Assembly: GCA_963576475.1 (NCBI GenBank)
Contig: OY754990.1
Coordinates: 15,148,206-15,212,205, forward strand
DNA from: Molanna angustata
Taxonomy: Eukaryota; Arthropoda; Insecta; Trichoptera; Molannidae
Direction: 5' to 3'
DNA length: 64,000 nucleotides
Shown: in pieces, positions 1 to 8,663 of the stretch
How the letters are laid out: every line of letters starts with the position of its first letter
How positions within the stretch are numbered: position 1 is the first letter of the stretch
Notes under the pieces: model-generated
The model's input: only the letters and a program-made list of their open reading frames with translations
Told to the model about the DNA's origin: nothing
The model's database searches: none
Program-made: the position numbers and the translations under genes

Positions 1-199
1 CAGGGGAAGGCTTCACTCCCACAATGCGAGCTTCAATCTTTTCTCAGCTGTTGTTGTTATTGTTGAACTTGAGGAACATCAAAATAAACATTATTGTTTT
101 CTCTATACACACATATACACAGAAACGTCCAGGGACTGTCTGATAAACATTCAAAATAAGCACAATTACAGGGTTTACATAAAAATGACAAAGAAAACC

Positions 200-320
200 T
201 ATGAAACCTAAGAAGTTATAGCGAATAAGATAAGGCCAAGTACACTTCCTTGGGGTACTCCTTGCTTAAATTTCAACGAATACTGGGTATATCTTGCAGA
301 GACTACATTGGAAATGATGA
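200..320 (-). pseudogene. LINE reverse transcriptase fragment
   Basis: Read on the minus strand, 241-261 encodes G-V-P-Q-G-S-V, and the following codons give L-G-L-I-L-F. This is the conserved RT block of Jockey/CR1-type LINEs. The frame is broken on both sides and no complete domain remains. Bases 1-200 and 320-660 hold no feature I can name; the short open frame at 303-536 looks random apart from a possible continuation of this fragment. Confidence 0.5.
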
Positions 321-667
321 GTTTCTCATCTTATCGAAAATGCGTGCAATTTGAATAGACCATGTGTTGCGACACGAAGATCTCCTACCATATTGAAGGT
401 AATTGGAGGAAGAGTAGAGGATCGAAGAAGGAATATTTCCATAATTGTATTTGGCGGCGGAACAATGCTGGTGGAGAAGAACGTAGAATAGAGTGTGGTT
501 TGTAGCGACGGTAAAAACAATTTGGTTATATATCATTGGATGTATGTACCTTGCATGTTACACACAAGGTGTAAGTCTACTATAAGTTGAGTGCTTTGTT
601 AAGGAGGCTTGCTCATCGCGGACAAGGTCTCTAAGTTTGCTCGTGAGGATTTCTGATGGGATTGGTG

Positions 668-1163
668 ATTTGATGGGTGTTAGGTCAAGTTTGGAAGGTT
701 AGGATAAGTTAGGAAGGGTTGTGTTAGGTTAAGTTAGGAAGGGTTTGGCTAGGTTAAGTAAAGAAGTGATAAGAAGTAGAGGCAGACAAAGGTTGAGATG
801 GCTGGATGACGTACTGTGCCATATCAGAGAAATGGACCTGGTATATTGGAGAAGACTGGCGGTAGATAGGGAGGGAAGGAGACTATTTCTGGAGGAGGCC
901 AGGGTCCCAAGTGGACTGTAAGTGATGATGATTATAAAGTAAGGAAGGGCTAGGTTAGGTTAAGTTGGGGAAAGATAGGTTAGGAAACGATTAAAAAAAG
1001 AAAGAAATAAAGGATTATTAGGTAAGGTTTAGTTAGAAATGATAAGGTTAGATTAAGTTAGAAAGGATTAGGTTAGGTTAAGTTATAAAGGATTAGGTTA
1101 GCTTACGTTAGAAATGGAAAGGTTGGGTTAACTTAGAAAGGATTAGGTTCGGTTAAATTAGAT
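668..1163. repeat. Degenerate GGTTA/TTAGG-type repeat
   Basis: Imperfect units built around GGTTAGGTTAAGTTAG plus AAAGGATTA recur at 668-770, 947-990 and 1015-1163. They resemble the insect telomere word TTAGG but are diverged and lie inside a chromosome segment. A LINE tail (772-921) splits the array. Confidence 0.6.
772..921 (+). pseudogene. LINE ORF2 C-terminal fragment
   Basis: This 49-codon open frame ends in TAA at 919-921. It carries the pattern common at the very end of many insect LINE ORF2 proteins: G-R-x-R-L-R-W-L-D-D-V, then a W-R-R segment, then L-E-E-A-R. It is followed by TGATGATGATT, a typical short LINE tail. The copy is 5'-truncated and sits inside the degenerate GGTTA repeat. 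The clade is uncertain (RTE/Proto2-like or R1-like). Confidence 0.6.
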
Positions 1164-1644
1164 TTGTATATATAAATAGAAGAATGTTTGGGACTGAAAT
1201 GTATAGAATAATTGAATGAGAATCGGAAAGCTTTTTCTGATCTAATAAAATATGAATAAATGCGCTGGGTATTGAAAATCATAGAATCGGACCTGTACAC
1301 ACCAAAGCTTATAATATTATATGTACCAACGTAATATAAATACTACGACAATATAATATTGATATCGTCACGAAAATCACATGAGCGCACTTTCACATTT
1401 ACCAATCAGCAAATAAAAGCACAGCAATATTTTACAATTTTAATAATGCTTATCGTATCATGTTTGGAATCGTTTAAGTTTTTGTTTATCTAGAATGTTT
1501 TAATAATAAAATAAATTCTTTATGTTGATGCGCCTGTAATGGGTGACCGGACCCGGCGCCCTTCCATAGCGAAGCTAAAACGCACCCAGCCTAGCATGCT
1601 CACGATACGGTCGCATCCCGGATCGATGTCGACCGTATAACGAT

Positions 1645-1803
1645 ACCACGTGACATGCCTGGACAAGTGAGTCAACCAATCAGCGCGCACCGTGCCGGCC
1701 AATCAGAGACCGCGTTGTATCGGCGAATCAGAGCGAGCGGTCAGCACTCGCCGTACAACCGGCCAATCAGAGCGCGCCACAATCGGCTGGCGGCGTATAA
1801 ATA
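1645..1803 (+). promoter_or_regulatory. LTR promoter: E-box, CCAAT boxes, TATA box
   Basis: CACGTG lies at 1647-1652. CCAATCAG lies at 1676-1683, 1699-1706 and 1763-1770, with a weaker GAATCAG near 1725. TATAAATA lies at 1796-1803. The dense CCAAT cluster directly upstream of a TATA box marks this as the U3 promoter. The same block recurs in the 3' LTR with TATA at 7019-7026. The transcription start is not visible directly. Confidence 0.75.
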
Positions 1804-2083
1804 TGGGTCGACCGCGCTAACCGAGAGCAGATCGCCACTCTACAAGCTACGAGCAAAACCTCCGCCAGACCACTTCAGTCGGGAAGACTCCAGCCGCAAC
1901 AGTGTTGAACGGACCTGGCCCTGCCTGTCGTGTCGGATCGACGAAGAAGCGACTTCCACCCCGACGTGGCCGTCGAGTCTAAACACTTCGATATCTCTCG
2001 AGCACTCCGACCTCGCACCAGCCTGGACCTGCGCCCAGCGGCCAGCCCCAGTCACTGCTTCTGCCACTGCACCGCCTTCCCGG

Positions 2084-2945
2084 ACTGCGCCCCTGGACTG
2101 CGGCACTGGTCTGCGCCCCTGGACTGCGACACTGGTCTGCGCCCCTGGTCTGCACCACTGGTTTGCACCCCTGCCACTGCGCCCCTGGACTGCGCCCCTG
2201 GCCTGCGCCCCTGGTCTGCGCCCCTGGTCTGCGCCCCTGGTCTGCACCACTGGTCTGCACCCCTGCCACTGCGCCCCTGGACTGCGCCCCTGGCCTGCGC
2301 CCCTGGTCTGCACCACTGGTCTGCACCACCTGCTCTGCGTCCCTGGTTTGCGCACCTGCTGCTCTACGCCCCTGGTCACCAGCCTGAGTCACGCCCTGCA
2401 ACCAGCCCCAGCCGCTGCCACTGCGCCCCTGCTCCGCGCTCCTGGTTTGCGCACCTGCTCTGCGTCCCTGGTTTGCGCACCTGCTGCTCTACGCCCCTGG
2501 CCACCAGCCTGAGCCACGCCCTGCAACCAGCCCCAGCCGCTGCCACTGCGCCCCTGCTCCGCGCCCCTGGTTTGCGCACCAGCTCTGCGCCCCTGGTTTG
2601 CGCACCAGCTCTGCGCCCCTGGTTTGCGCACCAGCTCTGCGCCCCTGGTTTGCGCACATGCTCTGCGCCCCTGGTTTGCGCACCTGCTCTGCACCCCTGG
2701 TTTGCGCACCTGCTCTGCGCCCCTGGTTTGCGCACCTGCTCTGCGCCCCTGGTTTGCGAACCTGCTCTGCGCCCCTGGTTTGCGCACCTGCTCTGCGCCC
2801 CTGGTTTGCGCACCTGCTCTGCGCCCCTGGTTTGCGCACCTGCTCTGCGCCCCCGGTTTGCGCACCTGCTCTGCACCTCTGCTTTGCGCACCTGCTCTGT
2901 GCCCCTGCTTAGCGCACCTGCTCTGCGCCCCGGGTCTGCGCACCT
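2084..2945 (+). repeat. 13/26-bp tandem array in 5' LTR
   Basis: GC-rich units such as CTGCGCCCCTGGTTTGCGCA repeat with a 26-bp period. About 14 regular copies lie at 2566-2945, with looser variants at 2084-2345 and a duplicated block of about 126 bp between (near 2331-2575). The unit lacks stop codons in several frames and so creates long spurious open frames on both strands. The matching array in the 3' LTR lies at about 7307-8142. Confidence 0.9.
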
Positions 2946-3156
2946 GATCTGTGTGGTTAGTGTTTGTGATAGGACACATCTGGTGATCGTGATAGGACAC
3001 GCTAGTGTTTGTGATAGGACACATCTTGTGATTATAATAGAACATACTTGTGCTTGTGATAGGACGCTATTTATTTTGTTGTGAATTTGGACATTAAGGG
3101 ATTCTCCTGCCATTGTTGACTATTGTGTGTATTTTGTGTATTGTTCTGTGTCTCAC

Positions 3157-3162
3157 AATAAA
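3157..3162 (+). promoter_or_regulatory. Poly(A) signal of 5' LTR
   Basis: AATAAA lies about 100 bp before the LTR end. The copy in the 3' LTR, at 8354-8359, would be the one used to end the genomic RNA. Confidence 0.65.
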
Positions 3163-3260
3163 CATTATTGACAATTATACCGGCTTTTCACTGCTCTGTT
3201 CCTCCTTTTGACCCCGAGTGTGTGGTTAATCTCCAAACCATACATCTCGGGCGTATCAAT

Positions 3261-3278
3261 TGGCGGCCCAGCAGTGGG
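3261..3278 (+). other. Primer-binding site
   Basis: TGGCGGCCCAGCAGTGGG starts two bases after the LTR. TGG is the complement of the tRNA 3' CCA, as expected for a tRNA-primed LTR element. I cannot assign the tRNA species without a tRNA set from the genome. Confidence 0.7.
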
Positions 3279-3356
3279 ACTCTAAATAAGAGCCAAGGAC
3301 TCACGACCCCTGAGACAATAGTGAAAAGTGACAGAAAAACAGTGTGAATAGTGAAA

Positions 3357-4826
3357 ATGCCGGTTACGAGACACTCGCCGAGGTCAGTGGACACCGAGGC
3401 CGGACCTCAGGCTCCGATGGAGCCTCCGAGCAACACCACCGCGCCTCCGCCGTTTCTGGATTCGGCGACGGAAAATCCAGTGGCGCCCAGCTATGTGATA
3501 TCTACCACCCGCCCACCTCGTCTGACGGCCACATTTAATGGCCACCCCGAAGAGAGCCCACGCAGGTTCATCAGAAGGTGTGAGGAATACTTCGTTGCAG
3601 CGGGTACTCACCCAGAAGACAAGGTATACGTCTTCGAAGAGCGTCTACGAGACGAGGCGGAGTCATGGTGGGAGATTCATCGGCAACAATATAGGCCATG
3701 GCCTGAAGTCGTGAAACTATTCACGCAATATTATGATAATCCAAAGACGATGATGGCCCTGCAGGGCAAATTCTTCATTGCGGAACAGTCGGAGTCCGAG
3801 TCGGCATACGACTTCCTCTGCAGGAAGCTGCGCCTGAGGCAGAGGGTGGACCCAGACTGCACTGAAGGAGACCTGGATATGTACCTCCCGGGTATAATAT
3901 CGCAATTACGACCGCCTCATAACACAATTGAGGTGAGCTCGATGAGCGAGCTCCTCAAGAAGGCCCTCACTTGGGAAGGCCCTCGGCATCTACCCATGGA
4001 GGAAAGACAACGAGAGGTGCCGCGGCGCGACAAGCGCTCACCTCGGCGGTCACTAAGGTGGCAGTCACCTCCACCCGAGCGGGATTATCACCGGAGAAGC
4101 GGACGATCACCTGCAAGAGAGAGGGCCCAGTCTCCAAGGCGGGAACACAGGCGTTCGCCGTCCCGAGACAGACGACGCACCCACTCGCCCAGCCCGCGCG
4201 TCAACCAGGTTGAATCGAGGAACACTCGACGGTATTCACCATCGCCGGACCGCGCCTATGATCACCGCTCTCCAAGACGGGAGCAAAGACGCTCTCCATC
4301 TCGGGAACATCGCCGTGCCCGCACACCCAGCACACGCACCCACGCCTACGAGCACCGTTCTCCAAGGCGGGAGCATAGGCGTTCTCCGTCCAGAGACAGA
4401 CGGCGCGCCCGCTCGCCCAGCGCACACGCCCACCAGGTCGAGTCAAGGACCACGCGACGGCAATCACCCTCGCCAGCCCGCGCCTACAATCACCGCTCTC
4501 CAAGGCGGGAGCATAGGCGCTCCCCACAACGACGCGCCCGCTCACCCAGCCCACGCGTCAACCAGGTGGAAGAGAGATATGCGTCTCCCCGTCGAGACTA
4601 CCGGCGTACTAACAATGAGCACGCCTCCAACGCCGAGTACCCCCCAACACCAGAGGACTGGAGTTACGAGGATGAGCCCGCCCCCCCTGTGAGGCCGGCT
4701 CCAAGGAATCCTCAGCGGGGAGGATACCGGGGAGGACACCGAGGCGCCGCGACGCAACACGTGCAAGGACGCCGCCCACGAGATGCCCCGGCTTCGGGAA
4801 ACGACCGGGCCCCGGCGACGCATTAA
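3357..4826 (+). CDS. gag: Gag with capsid-like domain and RS-rich tail
   Basis: The 489-residue protein starts at the first ATG (3357); upstream GTG codons are not expected in a eukaryote. It is the structural protein that packages element RNA in a cytoplasmic particle. Residues about 58-215 resemble the Retrotrans_gag/capsid fold, with F-N-G-H-P then W-W-E and a Y-D-F-L-C-R-K-L helix. Residues about 225-425 are a tandem series of R-S/S-P-R dipeptides with recurring R-R-E-H-R-R-S-P-S blocks, and residues about 450-465 hold an RGG-like patch. The only cysteines (75, 155, 168) lie in the capsid part, so there is no CCHC zinc knuckle; RNA binding is probably done by the basic RS/RG region (inference). 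The repeats vary in the R/S register but the frame stays open to TAA at 4824-4826. Pol follows by -1 frameshift. Confidence 0.9.
   Translation: MPVTRHSPRSVDTEAGPQAPMEPPSNTTAPPPFLDSATENPVAPSYVISTTRPPRLTATFNGHPEESPRRFIRRCEEYFVAAGTHPEDKVYVFEERLRDEAESWWEIHRQQYRPWPEVVKLFTQYYDNPKTMMALQGKFFIAEQSESESAYDFLCRKLRLRQRVDPDCTEGDLDMYLPGIISQLRPPHNTIEVSSMSELLKKALTWEGPRHLPMEERQREVPRRDKRSPRRSLRWQSPPPERDYHRRSGRSPARERAQSPRREHRRSPSRDRRRTHSPSPRVNQVESRNTRRYSPSPDRAYDHRSPRREQRRSPSREHRRARTPSTRTHAYEHRSPRREHRRSPSRDRRRARSPSAHAHQVESRTTRRQSPSPARAYNHRSPRREHRRSPQRRARSPSPRVNQVEERYASPRRDYRRTNNEHASNAEYPPTPEDWSYEDEPAPPVRPAPRNPQRGGYRGGHRGAATQHVQGRRPRDAPASGNDRAPATH
4796..4802 (+). promoter_or_regulatory. -1 ribosomal frameshift heptamer
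   Basis: The Gag frame reads G GGA AAC here, which fits the X-XXY-YYZ slippery rule and is a known class used in retroviral gag-pro overlaps. Sliding back one base gives GGG AAA and enters the Pol frame, which is open from this point to 6751. The site lies 22 bases before the Gag stop. GC-rich sequence downstream could supply structure, but I have not folded it. Confidence 0.7.
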
Positions 4827-6751
4827 TTCCTGATCGTCGTCGGGGTGATTCCGCCGTATGCAACGCGGCGGTCAACGAGATCCAGACTTTGCCCAGGGTA
4901 CGGGCAGAGATATCTGGCCAGGAACGGCGGGTCCTCCTGGACTCCGCCTGCTCTCACAACCTTGTGCGAGAAGACTTAGTGCCCCACCATCTGATTAGGC
5001 CCTCGGAAGTGGAGTCCTTGGGCCAGGCAGACACCCACACCAGGGTCAGGGTGGTGGGGGAGACCGCTCTGACCATCAAACTTGGTGACCAGCAGACGAC
5101 CATCGACTTCCTGGTGATGGAAGACCTCCGGGAAGAAGCCATTCTCGGAATCCGATGGCTGAAGGACGAGGAGGCCGCACTGGACTTCAGACGCGGCTGC
5201 GTCACCTTCGGTAGGAGCGAACGGGCTAGCTCCTTGTTTTACCCAGAACCTCGACCAAGGCCGCGAGATGCCGCCTACCCGGACCTCACCAGGAACCTGG
5301 ACGCCGTAGTAGAAATGCTCACTGCTGAGGCCAGTGAGCCGCTGCCCGCCGGACGCATTGACTCGCCGGTACCAGCAGCGTCGGTGGGGCACGAACCAAT
5401 TCAAGAAGATCCCGCGGACGTAACCCCGGTCCAAGGGGCAACTCTGGCCGAAACAGTCCGGCTCACCCAATCACGGGACACCACCGTCCAGAAGAGGATA
5501 CGGGTGTGGCTCCGCCTTCACACCCGCCCGCCTCGTAGGACGACGGGCAGGCAACCACACTACCACCGTTACATGGTGAGGGACGGCGTGTTGTGGAAGA
5601 GGGACACCGGCCGAGAGGATCGTCTGGTGGTTCCAGACTCGGTGGTTCCTCAGGTGCTCGAGGAGTACCACGACTCCCCAACAGCCGTACACCCGGGAGC
5701 AAAGGAGACAACGAGAGCCATCGGTGCCCGCTTTTGGTGGCCGAATATGGCAACGGACGTTGCCACTTACGTACGACACTGCCTGATTTGCGCCAGAACC
5801 AAGGGAGGTGGAGGACCCACAGCCACTCCCCAGGGAGCTATCGCTCCCCGCCGGCCGTTTGAGATAATCGCGGTGGATTTAATGGGCCCCTATCCGGCGA
5901 CAAGGCATGCAAATAAATACATCTTGGTGGTCACCGACCTGTTCACGCGGTGGGTAGAGGCCTACCCATTGCGGTCCACTAAGACAGTGAAGTTAATCGA
6001 GGTCATAGAAAGAGAGTACCTCCCCAGGTACGGTCATCCGCGGAGGGTGATAACAGACAATGGCCCACAGTTCGGGCACAAGCTCTGGCGGGAGGCAATG
6101 GACAGATGGCGGTCCGAGCACTGGACTACCGCCGTCTACCACGCCAGAGCCAACCCGGTTGAGAGAAGAAATCAGGAGGTGAAGAAGTGTCTTAGGATCC
6201 TCCTGCAAGACGCGCCCCACACCACGTGGGACGACAGACTGCCCGCCGTCCTGACAGCCCTTCGCAACCGAAGGAACGACGCAACAGGCATCACCCCAGC
6301 CGAGGCCCTGCACGGCCACGACCTCCACCGCCCAGGGGAATGGGATGCCATACCCCTGGCAGATGAGCGACCTCCGGACTCTGCGCCGGTCCGAGACCGC
6401 GAACCAATGGACGAGAGAGTCCGAAACCACCAGCGCGCGTACCAAGAGCGGTACGCCCGAAATACCCAAGGGACACCCACCTACGAAACAGGCCAGTTGG
6501 TACTGGTCCACGAACACCACCCTGCAGGCACGCAGGGACCGCCCGGTGTATTCGCCGGTTTCGCAGCGAAGTGGTGCGGGCCACACAAGGTCCTAATGTC
6601 GGTAGGACGTGGGAATGTCTACTGGATCGACCGAAGAGGCAAACCAGCAAAATATCATATATCCCGCTTGAAACCCGCTCCGCCTTCCTGGGAGGAAGCA
6701 GCGACTATGGAAGCGACTCCGGCTTCCGGCCAAGAAAGCGGGGGGGATTGA
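4802..6751 (+). CDS. pol: RT-less Pol: protease plus integrase
   Basis: This frame is reached by -1 shift from Gag and has no plausible own ATG; 649 codons follow the slippery site. With residue 1 at 4802, an aspartic protease lies at about 40-137. Its active-site triplet is D47-S48-A49 instead of the usual D-S/T-G, and its flap-side I-L-G is at 114-116. About 80 residues of Pro/Glu-rich linker follow, with no RT motifs such as Y-x-D-D and no RNase H. Integrase starts at about 215: zinc-binding H290, H297, C327 and C330; catalytic D359, D419 and E454 with 34 residues between the last two; then a GPY/F-like C-terminal module near 585-620. The integrase would insert cDNA in the nucleus. All its key residues are present, so the protein looks functional. 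The stop TGA (6749-6751) overlaps the first bases of the 3' LTR. Confidence 0.9.
   Translation, partial: RPGPGDALIPDRRRGDSAVCNAAVNEIQTLPRVRAEISGQERRVLLDSACSHNLVREDLVPHHLIRPSEVESLGQADTHTRVRVVGETALTIKLGDQQTTIDFLVMEDLREEAILGIRWLKDEEAALDFRRGCVTFGRSERASSLFYPEPRPRPRDAAYPDLTRNLDAVVEMLTAEASEPLPAGRIDSPVPAASVGHEPIQEDPADVTPVQGATLAETVRLTQSRDTTVQKRIRVWLRLHTRPPRRTTGRQPHYHRYMVRDGVLWKRDTGREDRLVVPDSVVPQVLEEYHDSPTAVHPGAKETTRAIGARFWWPNMATDVATYVRHCLICARTKGGGGPTATPQGAIAPRRPFEIIAVDLMGPYPATRHANKYILVVTDLFTRWVEAYPLRSTKTVKLIEVIEREYLPRYGHPRRVITDNGPQFGHKLWREAMDRWRSEHWTTAVYHARANPVERRNQEVKKCLRILLQDAPHTTWDDRLPAVLTALRNRRNDATGITPAEALHGHDLHRPGEWDAIPLADERPPDSAPVRDREPMDERVRNHQRAYQERYARNTQGTPTYETGQLVLVHEHHPAGTQGPPGVFAGFAAKWCGPHKVLMSVGRGNVYWIDRRGKPAKYHISRLKPAPPSWEEAATMEATPASGQESGGD
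6732..6747 (+). other. Polypurine tract
   Basis: A purine run ending in seven Gs lies immediately before the 3' LTR, interrupted by a single C at 6739. It is the expected primer for plus-strand cDNA and overlaps the last Pol codons. Confidence 0.7.
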
Positions 6752-8455
6752 TGCGCCTGTAATGGGTGACCGGACCCGGCGCCCTTCCATAGCGAAGCTA
6801 AAACGCACCCAGCCTAGCATGCTCACGATACGGTCGCATCCCGGATCGATGTCGACCGTATAACGATACCACGTGACATGCCTGGACAAGTGAGTCAACC
6901 AATCAGCGCGCACCGTGCCGGCCAATCAGAGACCGCGTTGTATCGGCGAATCAGAGCGAGCGGTCAGCACTCGCCGTACAACCGGCCAATCAGAGCGCGC
7001 CACAATCGGCTGGCGGCGTATAAATATGGGTCGACCGCGCTAACCGAGAGCAGATCGCCACTCTACAAGCTACGAGCAAAACCTCCGCCAGACCACTTCA
7101 GTCGGGAAGACTCCAGCCGCAACAGTGTTGAACGGACCTGGCCCTGCCTGTCGTGTCGGATCGACGAAGAAGCGACTTCCACCCCGACGTGGCCGTCGAG
7201 TCTAAACACTTCGATATCTCTCGAGCACTCCGACCTCGCACCAGCCTGGACCTGCGCCCAGCGGCCAGCCCCAGTCACTGCTTCTGCCACTGCACCGCCT
7301 TCCCGGACTGCGCCCCTGGACTGCGACACTGGTCTGCGCCCCTGGTCTGCACCACTGGTTTGCACCCCTGCCACTGCGCCCCTGGACTGCGCCCCTGGCC
7401 TGCGCCCCTGGTCTGCGCCCCTGGTCTGCGCCCCTGGTCTGCACCACTGGTCTGCACCCCTGCCACTGCGCCCCTGGACTGCGCCCCTGGCCTGCGCCCC
7501 TGGTCTGCACCACTGGTCTGCACCACCTGCTCTGCGTCCCTGGTTTGCGCACCTGCTGCTCTACGCCCCTGGTCACCAGCCTGAGTCACGCCCTGCAACC
7601 AGCCCCAGCCGCTGCCACTGCGCCCCTGCTCCGCGCTCCTGGTTTGCGCACCTGCTCTGCGTCCCTGGTTTGCGCACCTGCTGCTCTACGCCCCTGGCCA
7701 CCAGCCTGAGCCACGCCCTGCAACCAGCCCCAGCCGCTGCCACTGCGCCCCTGCTCCGCGCCCCTGGTTTGCGCACCAGCTCTGCGCCCCTGGTTTGCGC
7801 ACCAGCTCTGCGCCCCTGGTTTGCGCACCAGCTCTGCGCCCCTGGTTTGCGCACATGCTCTGCGCCCCTGGTTTGCGCACCTGCTCTGCACCCCTGGTTT
7901 GCGCACCTGCTCTGCGCCCCTGGTTTGCGCACCTGCTCTGCGCCCCTGGTTTGCGAACCTGCTCTGCGCCCCTGGTTTGCGCACCTGCTCTGCGCCCCTG
8001 GTTTGCGCACCTGCTCTGCGCCCCTGGTTTGCGCACCTGCTCTGCGCCCCCGGTTTGCGCACCTGCTCTGCACCTCTGCTTTGCGCACCTGCTCTGTGCC
8101 CCTGCTTAGCGCACCTGCTCTGCGCCCCGGGTCTGCGCACCTGATCTGTGTGGTTAGTGTTTGTGATAGGACACATCTGGTGATCGTGATAGGACACGCT
8201 AGTGTTTGTGATAGGACACATCTTGTGATTATAATAGAACATACTTGTGCTTGTGATAGGACGCTATTTATTTTGTTGTGAATTTGGACATTAAGGGATT
8301 CTCCTGCCATTGTTGACTATTGTGTGTATTTTGTGTATTGTTCTGTGTCTCACAATAAACATTATTGACAATTATACCGGCTTTTCACTGCTCTGTTCCT
8401 CCTTTTGACCCCGAGTGTGTGGTTAATCTCCAAACCATACATCTCGGGCGTATCA
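6749..8455 (+). repeat. 3' LTR (1707 bp)
   Basis: It matches the 5' LTR throughout the stretches I compared; the offset is 5223 at the start and 5197 at the end, which leaves exactly one 26-bp unit as the net difference. It ends CA at 8454-8455, followed by the ATGT duplication. Its poly(A) signal is at 8354-8359. Confidence 0.95.
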
Positions 8456-8663
8456 ATGTATTTTTAAGAAAAATAGATAAGACCTGAGTACACCGCTCTT
8501 TTTCCATTATATTTTGCTGCCGGCAGAAACAGAACGAAGCGAGAAGATTTTGAATGCAATAGAGCGAGTTAGGAATCCTTGGATTCTCTCCGTAGAATTA
8601 TATGTATATTTAAAAAATGCATCGCATTCTATAATTATAATTAAGTATATAATACTAAATATA

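Larger units (their letters stand above)
1526..3258 (+). repeat. 5' LTR (1733 bp)
   Basis: This is a direct repeat of 6749-8455, with TG at 1526 and CA at 3257-3258. Promoter-like signals occupy the first 280 bp, a GC-rich tandem array fills 2084-2945, and a poly(A) signal lies at 3157-3162. If transcription starts about 30 bp after the TATA box, R would be about 1.3 kb and U5 very short, which is unusual (inference). The copy carries one 26-bp unit near 2097 that the 3' LTR lacks. Confidence 0.95.
1526..8455 (+). mobile_element. LTR retroelement with gag, protease and integrase but no RT
   Basis: The element is bounded by direct LTRs (1526-3258 and 6749-8455) that begin TG and end CA. It is flanked by the 4-bp duplication ATGT at 1522-1525 and 8456-8459. 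Inside are a primer-binding site (3261), Gag (3357-4826), a -1 frameshift heptamer (4796-4802), Pol (4802-6751) and a purine tract (6732-6747). Pol carries protease and integrase only. In Ty3/Gypsy elements RT and RNase H (about 450-550 residues) lie between these two domains; here a linker of about 80 residues replaces them. Both main frames are intact and the LTRs look identical apart from one 26-bp unit. The element therefore moved recently in this RT-less form, presumably with RT supplied by another element. No envelope-like frame is present. An internal deletion derivative and a distinct lineage are both possible. Confidence 0.95.

Noticed and set aside
1655..3113. Long open frames in the 5' LTR (285, 384 and 245 codons) and their copies at 6878-8310
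   Set aside because: They arise from stop-poor 26-bp tandem repeats, are open on both strands, lack domains, and several start at non-ATG codons or upstream of the TATA box.
3384..4875. Reverse-strand frames opposite gag
   Set aside because: GC-rich, repeat-driven shadows of the RS region without recognisable motifs.
4827..6748. Envelope or reverse transcriptase hidden in another frame of the LTR element
   Set aside because: No signal peptide, membrane segment or RT motif is visible in any frame of the interior.
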